Shown here: positions 42,367 to 54,571 of the stretch, piece after piece
Position numbering within the stretch: the stretch's first letter is position 1
Layout of the letters: each line of letters opens with the position of its first letter
NCBI RefSeq assembly: GCF_001039355.2
Contig: NW_019775392.1
Location: 339,005 to 403,004 of the forward strand
DNA length: 64,000 nucleotides
From: Lingula anatina
Lineage: Eukaryota > Brachiopoda > Lingulata > Lingulida > Lingulidae
Reading direction: 5' to 3'
Notes under the pieces: generated by a model
What the model saw: only the letters and a program-made list of their open reading frames with translations
Databases searched by the model: none
Told to the model about the DNA's origin: nothing
Program-made: the position numbers and the translations under genes

Positions 42367-43686
42367 TCAGTATATCACTTGGCTCGTTTCAGCATCAAAT
42401 ACTGTGCTGAAATTGCCAAATCCAACTTGGTGACCAAATGAACTGTTTTCACTGCATGCTTCCTCTGAACTTCCAACCACCTGGCTTAAGTCTCCCCTAT
42501 GTTCCATCACATTGACAACACCAGTATCAACAGGTCCAAATTGCCTTAACACTGTGTTGTAGGAAGGCGGCAGAGGTGGAGGGTGTATGACAGCAGCTGG
42601 GTTTGAACCTGGGTTTATGCTCACGGCAGGCGGGTGCACTCCTGTGGAAAGTGGATGAGTATGTGGGTGCACTCCTGTGGAAAGTGGGTGAGTATGTGGG
42701 TGCACTCCTGTGGAAAGTGGGTGAGTATGTGGGTGCATACCTGCTGCATCTGGGTGAGAACTTATTGCAGGCACATGTCTGCCTGGAATGTGTGGAAGCT
42801 GTGAATGGTGCGACTGCGAGGCAAAGAGGTCCTCGTAGGCTGGAGGGGCGTCTAACTCCAGTGACTGGTTAATCCTTGAATAATCAGTGGTGATTTCAAA
42901 TATATTTCCTCTGAAACTGTTCAGCAGTGGGGATGCGGATACCTGATCTGACAAACCTATTCGGTCTGGAAGAATTTGGAATTGGTTATGATGGTTTAAA
43001 AGCAAAGCACCGTAATTATTGGCCAGTGCATTGTTTGTTCTGTATGCTCTATTCTCAATCATTTCCGGATATATTTCCCATAAAGGTGTTCTCCTTCTTG
43101 TATTAGACAATGGAACACGGTTCCTTTCTAAAATGCCTCGATCTCCTGCAGGAGAGTTGGCCTCAATGGGATTATTTGCATCACCATGTTGGGCCAAAGC
43201 TATTGGATAATGCAAGTCATTTTGATTCTCCAAAAGGGAAAATGCAGCAGATTCTTCCCCGTAACACCTTTGCTGTGAAACTTGGTGGTTATAGTGTGAA
43301 TGTGCACTTGCTTCAGGGTTGTTCAGTGAATACCCATGGTCATCCTGTGAATTGCCCAGGTTCAGGTCTCTGTTGTTTTTATTCTTATTCTGGATTGCCA
43401 AATTCCGTAGGAATCCAACAGCATGAGGATTAACAAGGTACACGTTTCTTTCCTCCTTCTCATCCTCCTCCTCAACTACTTCTTCCTCCTCCTCACTATA
43501 GAGAGGCGACACCCTGACCACTATGTTATTATTGCTGTTGTCAGCGCCACTGTCCCTGAACAAAGGATAATTAGGTGACCATGCTCGAATGCGAAGCTGA
43601 GCGTGAAGGAGTTCTCTGGCAGAGTTTGTGTATGAAGCTGAAGAATTGCTATTTTGATTACACTCTGTGGATTTAACATTCCCCAT
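42367..43686 (-). CDS. Unassigned 439-aa protein with N-myristoylation signature and two PPxY motifs
   Basis: One exon codes the entire protein; family not recognised. It starts MGNVKST, matching the N-myristoyltransferase pattern (Gly2, Ser6), with Cys9 nearby as a possible palmitoylation site. An acidic stretch of mostly Glu lies at 64-79. PPAY at 281-284 (followed by EDLF) and PPSY at 373-376 fit the PPxY consensus for WW domains such as those of NEDD4-family ubiquitin ligases. Residues 316-348 are three 11-residue repeats of G(M/V)HPHTHPLST, coded by a 33-bp DNA repeat. There is no transmembrane segment, and most of the chain is Asn/Ser/His/Pro-rich and probably disordered. A splice acceptor (AAAGACTAG) directly precedes the ATG, so a noncoding first exon ending at 44768 is likely. 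I infer a membrane-anchored WW-ligase adaptor; this is untested. Confidence 0.8.
   Translation of the reverse strand: MGNVKSTECNQNSNSSASYTNSARELLHAQLRIRAWSPNYPLFRDSGADNSNNNIVVRVSPLYSEEEEEVVEEEDEKEERNVYLVNPHAVGFLRNLAIQNKNKNNRDLNLGNSQDDHGYSLNNPEASAHSHYNHQVSQQRCYGEESAAFSLLENQNDLHYPIALAQHGDANNPIEANSPAGDRGILERNRVPLSNTRRRTPLWEIYPEMIENRAYRTNNALANNYGALLLNHHNQFQILPDRIGLSDQVSASPLLNSFRGNIFEITTDYSRINQSLELDAPPAYEDLFASQSHHSQLPHIPGRHVPAISSHPDAAGMHPHTHPLSTGVHPHTHPLSTGVHPHTHPLSTGVHPPAVSINPGSNPAAVIHPPPLPPSYNTVLRQFGPVDTGVVNVMEHRGDLSQVVGSSEEACSENSSFGHQVGFGNFSTVFDAETSQVIY
42630..42740. repeat. 33-bp in-frame tandem repeat inside the PPxY gene
   Basis: Three near-identical 33-bp units (TGGGTGCACTCCTGTGGAAA...GTGAGTATG on the plus strand), which code the His/Pro/Thr 11-residue repeats. 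Confidence 0.93.
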
Positions 43687-44767
43687 CTAGTCTTTGGTCA
43701 GTAGAAGAACACTGTATGTGTGCTGATAAGCAATATGAAATCTGAAATGTAGGGTAGAAATTCTACTGTAAATTTCTTGCAACCTGCCAATAAAATATAA
43801 GTTATCATACCTTTGCCTTTGTTTTTTTAGTATACATAAGGTACATGAAAAAGCAAGAGTATGATTGTAGACCAACAAGTGCCACTTGTTATATAATCCA
43901 AAATATTTAAATCAACTGTCGCATCATCTACACCAGGAATTGATCCTTGATTTACATTGTCTGACAAGAATCTGGGTTACAAAGACATCAGTTGATATCG
44001 TTCAATTTCACAACATTTCCTTCTTTTTTATATTTTGGAGATATATCACAATGCGCCAGGGGTGTCACAGCAGCCATTGTCCAGCTGCAGTACATGCTGA
44101 CAAAGCTGTGAATTGGCCTGCTCACAGGTCACATATATGATATTATATGTCATTTAATTTTAGTGCTGTGTAATTTATACCATTTAAAAGTTCAGGAAAT
44201 TTGCAATCTAATGGAAAAAACATGAAAACTGAATGATGCAAAGTATAGTTAATTTGATGCCCTGGTCAGTAGTCACACATTTTTGGCTGAAAAGTGAGAA
44301 CACTTTGGGCATAATATAGCACTAAGCAGTTAAAAAAACTTCTAAATCTTTGTTGCTTGTAGGAATATTTTAAAAATTCCAGAAGAATTGCAATCTATTT
44401 TGCATTACCTATTGGTAGATATAAATATTATATTTTTCAGGTCAGTTTGAATTTTTTCTGTCATAAACCATCCATCATCATCATCAGTGAATAATTTTTG
44501 TATTTTGATCAAAAGTACAGTAAAAGCAAGACATGCGTACAGTGTATGTCAAATTCTATGCATAATGACCGTCACAACAGCATAATCGATAACAATTTAG
44601 TCAAATTACAACATTTGCCAAACTTTTCTTTCGCAACATTTCACACATTAACTTGATGGAATGATGGCACGTTTTGAGATAATCAACAACAACCATAGCG
44701 TCACTGTTTAATTGTAATAATAACTCTTAAAATGGATTAATCTTGTTAAGTGTACAATAAAACGTAC

Positions 44768-44966
44768 CTTGAACTTGTTGAATGAACGGGACATAACGTC
44801 TTATACGTGTCACATCCTGAAACTTTACATAAACTTTCTTATTTTTGTTTCCTGTAGCTCTAATGAAGCATCGGCGTCAAGTGTTTTTCATTTTTTGTAC
44901 GCATGCGCACTAGAAGCAGCGGTATCTTTGAGATGAAGGAACGTAAACAAAAAATATCACCCAAAG
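44768..44966. promoter_or_regulatory. Shared promoter of LRRCC1 and the PPxY gene
   Basis: LRRCC1 starts on the plus strand at 44967. On the minus strand a consensus donor (TTCAAG|GTACGTTT, exon end 44768) marks a noncoding first exon of the PPxY gene. Between them TACGCATGCGCAC (44898-44910) matches the palindromic NRF1 site. No TATA box is visible. The head-to-head spacing is under 200 bases. Motifs are seen; bidirectional activity is inferred. Confidence 0.6.
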
Positions 44967-47900
44967 ATGACTTCTTTTGGCATTGATGTAGACTCTGAAG
45001 AATTATGTATGATAGACTCAGGACTTCAAAGTTTAAGCGACGTTCCCATAAGGCAATATAATAACCTGAAGGTATTTTAAGAGATCATATTTTACCTGAC
45101 TTTAGACGCACTACATTGTTGCATAGAGGTAGAGAAAAGTCTGTACTGTGTAGGCTTTAACTCGAGTTGTTAACACCAAACAAAGTTTGCTCTTAATTTT
45201 GTTTTATTTTTTGCGGGCCAACTAAACATACAAGCATAATTATAGTAGACAAGGTTATGTGGAAATTTTATGTACACGTCCCATTTATTTTGTGTACTTC
45301 AGAAGTTCAGTACAGTATGTACCCCAAATTTTTTGTCTCAGTTTCCATGCAGTCTCACATAATATGCAGTGGAACCATGTGGTTAAGGCCTCATAACATT
45401 CTGTGTTAGAAACTCCTGAGGCTACATGAGGTCTCACTGTTATCAAAAAACCAGCATAGCATATAAGGCTGAAAACTGAGGCAACCCTTAATTACAAATC
45501 TGGTGTGTTTCTGATCAGTTATGTGGTGACTTTCACCACTGTCTTTTCTATTGGATATTCAAACAAGCCCTAACAAATATGTTCTATTGGATCCTATAAA
45601 ATCCTGTAGGGTTCTATGGGAAATTCGCCCATTTTTCTATAGAATAATATAGGATCCTATAGGACTTATTTGAAGGGAGGTATTAGCTATCAGGGTTGTG
45701 ATGCCATATGTGTCTTTACTTTGAAATTTGCTTGCTAACACACACATATCTAGGTTTCAGAAGACCTTTTTTGGCTAATGACTAATGCAGTGTTTTATAC
45801 TACAGGTGCTGAATCTTCATTGCAACTTTCTTAGAAGGATCGAGAACCTGCAGCTGAGGAGCTTACTCCATTTAGACCTGTCATCCAATCAGATTGAAAG
45901 AATTGAAGGACTCGATAGCTTATCAAACCTCAGAACGCTGAATTTAGCTTGTAATCAAATCACCACTGTGCAGGGATTAGATGGTCTAAGGTTTGGAAGG
46001 AGGATTGATTCTTTTTATGCACAGACACAGTTGTGTCTGTTTTATATAACTGTCACCTGTGTCTGTTGTCGCCGTCATCGCAGTGCACTTTCAGTGATAG
46101 CACGCTCCACCAATGCTCGGTTCATATGTACCTTTTTAAAAGCATAATGTATTATTGCATCTGAATTGACAGTTACCTATTTTGATTAACATTTTTTTCT
46201 GCTTTTTTGTCTGTACATTTGACAGCTTTGCAGTCTTGTTTATCTTGAGGGTAAATTGAAAGTATTTTTATGTCCAAAGAATGTTTTTGCCAGTAATATG
46301 CAACTCCATATTGAAGCTACAATGTTTTATTTTATTAATGAATAAGAATTTAATAAAACCTTTATAATCTTGTTGAAACATTTAGGTTAAATTGACCCCT
46401 TCTGTTCTTTCACTTTCAGGGCATTGGTGAAGCTTAATCTTTCCTACAATCACATCACAGATATATCAGGTTTCCACAGACTCCAGGGGAGAGACTACAA
46501 GCTTTCTTATGTGGAACTACAAGGGAACCGCATACAGTCAGTACAGCATGTGATAGCCAGTCTGCGAGGTTGCCTGAACCTGAGGAGGCTCACCCTGGCA
46601 CAAGATGGAAGTGATAACCCAGTGTGCCAGATCCCGGGTACATTTGTATTTTGTTTTAAAATTATTTTTGATTTATTTTTGAAAAGGAACATAATTTTTG
46701 AGACCTGATGCTTTTTCAGTTTTGCGAGTTCATTGGTGCCCAGTAACACTAATTTGCTTCTTTGACAGTTAGATAACAGTGTTCCAGGAGCATTGGTGAT
46801 AATTTGTACCACCAGCGTTAGCGCTGGCGGTACACATGGTTTTAGTCCCGTCCGGTCCGTTCCGCCGGCTCCTGCGGCTCTGCCGGCTCCGCCGCCATGT
46901 TACCGTTACCGCTTCTCCTCCTGGACGGTAAGGGCCCCCATACCCATCTCTTGGATTTAGGTCATCTATAATCTCAACTCGTTCCACGTAAAATTTGGGC
47001 TTTGTCGGTATTGGGGTCTAGGTGTGGCACTCATTGCAATGCACCCTTGTCCAAAAATGGCAAAATTAAATGCTAATTATCTACCCTACGGAAGGAATTA
47101 TGGGAAAAATTTCTACAGACGGCTTTCCAAAAGTCATATGTGTAGATTTCAAATATGCCCTTGGATTTGACCTTTGACCTTTATTTCAAGGTCNTCTGAT
47201 CCTCTAGTTATTTTTTGTCATTGTTCAGAATTTTTCAACATACAACAGTTTTGAAAATGTTTTTTGATATATATATTTAATGTTACCTGAGTTACCTAAC
47301 CTATGCGTGCATGGGAGGTGGGGATCCATTGTTGAGCATGCGCCATATTTGATCTGCGGACTAGTTAGTCTGCAGATCTAATATGGCTGTGAATGCGACC
47401 TTTGAATTAACAGCAAGGTCATGGATGTATTATGTTTAAAGGGATAATAACTCTTCGTTTTGGCCAAAAAATGAATTTTCCTGGAGTAAACAACAATTTT
47501 TCCATACTTACAATGGTTAATGAATCCATTTTTACAATCAAAGTTAGTCCCTGGTTTTTTTTTTCTAAAAAGTTTGGTTTTTTGTTTAAATCTCTTAAGA
47601 GATTATAACAGAGTATAGCCATCAGTGGAGGTCACGTGGTCTGAAGACAAGCTCAGATATCAAAATAATAGCTATAACTGTCCTTTTTGTGGTAAAACAG
47701 AATATATATTTTATTTCTATGAGTTGTTCACAATGTTTTTATTGTGAAATATAGATGTCATAGGAAGAGTTATTATCCCTTTAAAGACACACATGGGCAC
47801 AAGAGCAATGGCAGAGATTGGAAAAATTGAGACCCCAACATGGACAAATTTATAGCAGTGGGAGTGATGAGTATAATTATTATATTTTATAAGGTCTTTT

Positions 47901-50900
47901 CTTTTTATATTTTCCTGCAGGTTCTTGGAGCAGCATCATGAGTGCAGTTCCACAGTTACAGATACTGGATGGAGTTAACAGAGATGGCACCCCAGTGCAG
48001 ACCGCTGATATACTGGCAGACATTCCTGGTAGGTTTTTTTAAAAACATATTTGTTAGTCCATGAAAATTATATAATAGTATGTACATGTAAAGATGGCAA
48101 CTCACTTTAAGCATTGTATGCTCATCTTAAAAGAAGCTAAAAATATAACCAATTTTTGATAGATCTTGTAGATATAGAAAAATATTTCTTACTGGAATAA
48201 ATTTTGTGCATTTTTTTCAGTTATCAGATATAAAGTTAATTGTACCATATTGGGATTTTATAGCAACATGAATTCTATAAGTTGCTTCTCTTCTGTTATT
48301 TTAGGACTGGATCAATACATGGAGTTTTTGCTGCCATCAAGCAGCAATTCTGTAAGTGCATAATGGGGGATGGAGGAATAGGAAAAATAATATTATTGTT
48401 ACAAGTTTTAAACATGTCATAAAAATGCTATTGTGTTATTAGTTATAAAATTAGATAAGCTTAACTCTTTGTGTTGATAGGGAAAACAGCTGAATGATGA
48501 AAGCTACATGAAATCTGTTTACTGGTCCTTAAAATTTAAAACGTAGAGATTCTTCATTTGAATCTGAAAAGGTCATGAAATGGGTGAAACTGTTGACAGA
48601 CACCGTTTTATTTTTAAGGACATGGATCCTGTTGCACTAGCTACTCCACACATTGATGAAGCTCTAGAGAAGTTCAAAGAGAGGGCAGTCATGTCCACTA
48701 CTGAGGTCAGCACCACCAGCACCACCACTGACCAGGAGACTGCAGAGAGAGAGAGGCAGCCGGGAAGGTTACCCAGTGGAAACAGGGTAAGATCCCATTC
48801 CCACAGATTTCAGATCAATCTATCCCTGTGGGGAAGCTCTCTAGATTACTGTCAGCCGAGCGGGCACGACAGTTAATTACCCCCTTACAGCTTTAAGGAG
48901 GCGGGGCAGATGCTTTAGCCGACTAAGCTGACTGCAATTTAGCATGAACCCCCAGGGAGTTAGGTTGATCCGGATGGATCGATCTAAATCTCTGGGAATG
49001 AACTCTAACACCCCATTTCCATAGATTAGATCGACCTACTTTAGATCGACCTAACTCCCTGGGGGTTCACGCTAAATAGCTGTCAGCCGAGCGGACACGA
49101 AAGTTAATTATCCCCTTACAGCTTGTAGTAGGCGGGACGGACATTTAAGAGGGATTATCTGAAAGTAATCTAGTGAGACTCCCCGCGGGGATAGATTGAC
49201 CTAAAATCTATGGGAATAGAGCCTAAGAGAAGTTTTTGAGGTAGAATACCACAGGGAGAGAGGCAGCTAAGAAGTTATACCAGCAAAAACAAGATAAGCT
49301 CTGAGAAAAAGTAGTCTGCTTCTTTTGTCAGATGTTGACTTTTTTCTCATTCATCTATAAATTTTTTTATCTGGTTTGTTGCTTGAACCAGTTCAGTCTT
49401 GGAACAGATGTTTTCTGTCACTAGACAATCAAATTTATTGGTCAATGAGTTTATATGTGAAGCTCAGCAGTGTATTTAGCTTCTACTGAATAATGTTTTA
49501 CATTTATAGCTTATCTGTCAGATTTCAGCTATGTAGAGAAGGGTCTGCAAATAACCTTATATGTACTGCTCAATTACATAGAGTTTTATTTTATTATTAT
49601 GATTGTTTAGATTAAACTGAGAACATCAACTGTATTATTTGTACTATTACCAGTCGAAGTTAGTACTTTGTGCTACAGTGTGAATTATACAGCATTTTCT
49701 ACAGCCTGTTCCAGTTCTATCTATCAAGTTAATGCAAACTAGTCTGTGGCTCATTTCTGTATATTTATCAGCCTTAACATATCCAATTTGCCATTTTACC
49801 TTTCTCAGAGTTAAATTTTAATCGGAGGTATTGCTTCTTTCTAGAGTCCCATAGGGTCCCGGCTGTCCATTGATCATGAGCTGAGACTGGAGAAGTTAGA
49901 ACACCAGCTAGCACAGGTGTTATATGGAGGAAAGGTAGGCTGAGAAACTGAACAAATCGCTTTATTTTTCATTTTTGATCAGTGACTGCTTTTTTTTTTG
50001 TCTGAAAAAAATGTTAAATGGTAGCTTGTCAAATGATTGCAAAAAAGGATCTTGGCAACTATTTTTTAAAACAGATAAGCAAAATCTTGTCATTAAATTA
50101 TATTTAAATACAGTTTTCAAACAAAACAGAATTTCATTTGTTTACTTTAAAAATTCATGAAACTGCACAGGATCTTTTTCAGAAATGAAAGGTTAATTGT
50201 GATATTTTATATAAAAATATTTTATTATCACTATCTAAGCATTTTTGAAAAGAGACAAAGTAATGAGATTATATCTTTATTTAAGTCAACTAGGTCACCA
50301 AAGGTCACTTCACCAAGGGCACCCAAGGTCAGTCCATTAAGGTCAAGGTCACCACAAGGTGGAAGTAAGACAACTAGACTGGTAGCAAAGAGAGGTGTGT
50401 CTGAAAGGAGAGGGAGCTAACCTTCTGTGTGATTAACAATCTTAAATACCAAGAAACTGAGTGTAGCATACAATTGTGACCATCAAACCTAGATTAATAT
50501 ATATATTTTTTAATTTGGTTTATGCTGTAGCAAAAAAGGGGAAAGAGTAATTGTTGTGTGGTTTTGCTGTCCTTTGAGCTCTCCTTGCAAAAGTCTGGAC
50601 AACAGCATGTGACAGAATATCACATCAAATTGAACTGAAATCAGTTAATTTGTTTGTGTCCGGTTGCTGATGATTTTTGATGAAGTGCCTAAAATTGATA
50701 AAGTTTGAATGAGCAGGGTTTTAAAAGGAATGTATGTAATCTTACAGATGTTGACCAAACAGACGAGAGTGACAGTGAGGGCCCCAAGGCTGCAGGCAAG
50801 TCTCGCAGGTCAAGGAAGACTAAGATTCCAAGTTATCAGCGTGCCACGGTGGCCAGCAGGGAGAGGGAGAGAAAATCACAGTCATCAGGGGTCTCCTCTA

Positions 50901-53900
50901 GGTAACACAGGTCGTTCAACCTCCCTGTTAAAGAACATGGACTTGAAATATCTTACGCATTTTGTTCACCTTTCGAAGTCATATTTATATATATATATCT
51001 AAAAAGGAAATTTATTTGGTTTATTTTGGTATTGCATTCTGAAAATATCATTATGTTAAAGTAAACCAGCCATGTTTATGGATGTGTGCTGTGATGTTTT
51101 TTTTTTAAATTTTTTTGAAAAAACACTTTGAATAATTGCTCTGTACTAGATAAATAATCAGTGTTATCATTTCACAGTGTTATCATATCACAAATTCAGA
51201 TTTACAAATTTGATTTTAATTAAAAAACTTGATCATTTTATTTTTCTCTCCCCCCCCCAGTCCTAGTGGTGAGGACCACACCCAGCCAGCCCCAGGGTCT
51301 CCAGTATCAGGCCCCAGGGTTCTCAGCCAGGGAGAGGCACCCACAGCTTACGCTGCTGACAGGCAGCTCAAGTCGGAGATAGAGGCTACATACGTGGTAC
51401 TGATTGGAGAGAATTTACATTTTGTCTCGTGGTTTTGTGTTCTTTCCTTTGCCACTGTCAGTTTGTTGGTTAAGAGCCCAACTCAGAATTTTGTGGACAG
51501 ATATATTGATAATATTTTTAGGACATGTCAGAAATGGGGTACTTAAGAATTCATTGGGGGGGGGGGGAGAGGTGTGAGTGTGTGTTTGTGTGTATAGAGA
51601 GAGAGAGATTTCTAGATTATTCTGTGTATGAAGCTCGACTATCTGTAACAGGATTAGCTTTCATATGTGATCCTCTTTCTTTTGAATTTTGGCAGCAATT
51701 AATGCAGGAGCTGGAGGGGGAAAGAGAGAGGAGATGGAAAGCAGAGCAAGCCACCAAGAAACTCGTTGATCATATTCAGAGCATGCGAACAAAAGGTTAA
51801 TAGGACTTCTAAGTCAACACAAGCATATTTGAATAATTTGAAATAAATAATAAATAATTTTTTGCACATTGGAATGCCAGGTGCTTTCAATTGTGATTTT
51901 TACACTAAATTTGATATTATCGCTACCAGTAAACCTCATTGCCAAGAGGAAGCATATTTTTCTCTTAAAAATGTATTTAGAATTATTTTTGAATTTTGTA
52001 TTCAATGAAAGTGTGCTAAGAAGATCAGTTATATTGTGAGACAGTGTAAAAAATAATTTCAAAATGTTGATCCACGCACCAGATCAGAGTGAATGCTTTG
52101 AATCAATCTCTATATATCTTCTTCCTTAGCCAAAGAAGATCACGATCTCCAAGATGTCGCCATCCAAGCAACCACCAGGTTAAAACAAGCTTTGACCAAT
52201 GAGAGAGAAGCCAAGCTGCGCCTTAAAGAAGAAGTGGACAGTTTAAAGGTGATTTTTTTTAGAAATTAGACGAGAAGTGTGTAATGGTGCACAGCTTTCA
52301 GGTGAAAAGATTGGCTTGACTTGAATGGATGCTTTAAACCTGTGCTTAAGCTCATTCCCAATGTTATGTAATAATATATATAGTGCAATAAGCAGCAAAA
52401 TATTCATTTATATTGCTATTAATACAGCTTACCAATGCACTGTCTCTAATTGTGCAGTATGAGCAGCTAGTTTGTATGTTGAATGAAGTCTGTCTGGCAG
52501 TAGGACATGCATATGATTAAATTTCATAAGTATCAAGGTATATCTTAAGTATAATAAATACAGCTCATTTGTGGTTTGTTTGGATGGTTAAGATCATAAA
52601 TTGTTATATTTTATGATCAAAAACAAAGTCTGATTTTGATCTCAGAGATCACTTGGGTGTGTCGTTATTTGTAGCACCAAGTGAAAGTGATGACAGAGAA
52701 GCTGGAGGCTGCAGAGGAAGGAGAGAATAGACAACACCAGGCATTGAAAGCCATGGAACAAACTGCAGCCAGGGCTGAGACTGAACACATACAGCAGCAG
52801 GCACATGAGGTATGCTGAGAATATATATACACGCATGCACGCACGCATGCACACACACCTTCACGTCCCTGATACTGGGTAGCAACTGTGGGTTATCATC
52901 TTTGAAAGTCTGTCAAAATATTTTTATGTGTTGGATTACAGTGGGGGTTCTTTCATGTGAAAGGGGAAGGGTTTGTCTTGTTATAAGAATCAATTTTGTG
53001 TTTCCATACATTGTGTGTATTTGAAACTTTTTAATTCTTAGCCGAAAATGACACTAAAACAGCGCCTAAATCTGGGACACAGACATAACAGCTGCGCAGT
53101 ATGGAAAAGAGCTCTCAATAGTATTGTTATGTTTTTTGGTCATCCCTGGGATCAATTATGGCACACACACCAGAGAAAAACAAAAACTGTTCTCTTAACT
53201 GGGATAGTTAATAAACAGCACTGTACGTTATTCCTTATATGTCTAGGTAAAGAAAACCCAGGAAGCTCTGGCCAGAGCAGCAGCAGCCAATCGTGAGGTT
53301 GATCTCTTGAAGAACTCGGTAAAAACTCTGAAATCTCAAGTCCATTCCTTGCAGGAGTTGGTGGCCAATAGGGAGCAGGAACACAGGTAAGGTATACTCA
53401 GTGTAGTTGGTTTATGCCTTTACTTGAGACCAGAGGACTCTTTAACATAAAGTGTATGTTTTTTGGGCCTAAGCCTAGATGACTAAAATCAGAAAGCCGA
53501 CTACATGAAAGTCGAATTAAGGAACATTCTTTTCAGGCACAAATGGTCAATTGGGAAAGACAGAAAGTGATAAAACTCATTGACAAAGAGATTTGAAAGT
53601 ATTCGTCAATATTTAAAGAATTAGAAATAGGAAAAGAATTAAAATATCTATTTTGGAGTCATGTATTGTTTTCTTATATGAGTTAGGCATTGCTTGATAC
53701 ACAAAAAAAAAATGCCCCCCCCCCCGACCCACCCATCAGACAAAGGTTTAATATTTTTGTCAAATTTCATTCTCTGCCAGGAAAGTGTTGCAAGGTAAAT
53801 TTGATCTAAACAGCAAAGAGATGCAGGATGCAATTGCCAGGGAAGTTTCTACAATAAGAGAGCAGCATTCCACCCAATTACAAATACAACAAGAGAAGTG

Positions 53901-54516
53901 AGTATAAAATAATCTTCGTTTCATCTGTGTGTGCACCTGTGCTTGAGTGCGTGTCAATTTGTTAAAAGAGAGCATATGCTCATATGTACATACTATGTAC
54001 ATACTTGCATATGTACATACTTATGCTTATGTACATACTTGGAGATGACCATGATGATATATGCTTTATTGGTTTTTAGGGGGTTTTGGTTTTTCAGTGA
54101 AATGCAAATACTTTTTCTCGACATGTATGTCAAATAATGCATTGCCACCCACTCATAATATACACTTGAGGTATTCTGGCATATATCTCTCAGGTGACAG
54201 TGCATATGTCACGCACAGCGTATAATTTTGCAGTTGATATTATATTCTACAGATGTCACTGTGAAGAATTAGCAACTCCTTCATAACATTGTAAATCCAG
54301 TAAAAATGTGCGTGTTTGATTGTGCACTTGTGCATGTGTGTTTTCTATCATAAAGGAATAAAGTAAAACGACACATAATAACCAGGCATGAGTTTGATGA
54401 CATACGCACGCATACACACACACACGCCCGCGCACGTACACACATACACACACACACACACACACACGTATTCATTCATTATATTACATATATTGTGAAG
54501 AAATGAAATAAACCAA

Positions 54517-54571
<55 letters not shown>

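Noticed and set aside
42603-43433. Plus-strand open frames opposite the PPxY gene
   Set aside because: Shadow frames of the long minus-strand coding exon; repeats such as WKVGEYVGALL come from the 33-bp units.
45785-46147. LRR open frame extended to 120 residues
   Set aside because: It reads through the exon 2 donor at 45990 into the dispersed hairpin repeat; the spliced frame continues the leucine-rich repeats instead.
52642-52885. Three overlapping minus-strand frames with Cys/Val-rich text
   Set aside because: Antisense of LRRCC1 exon 14 and an adjoining CA-rich tract; no family motif.
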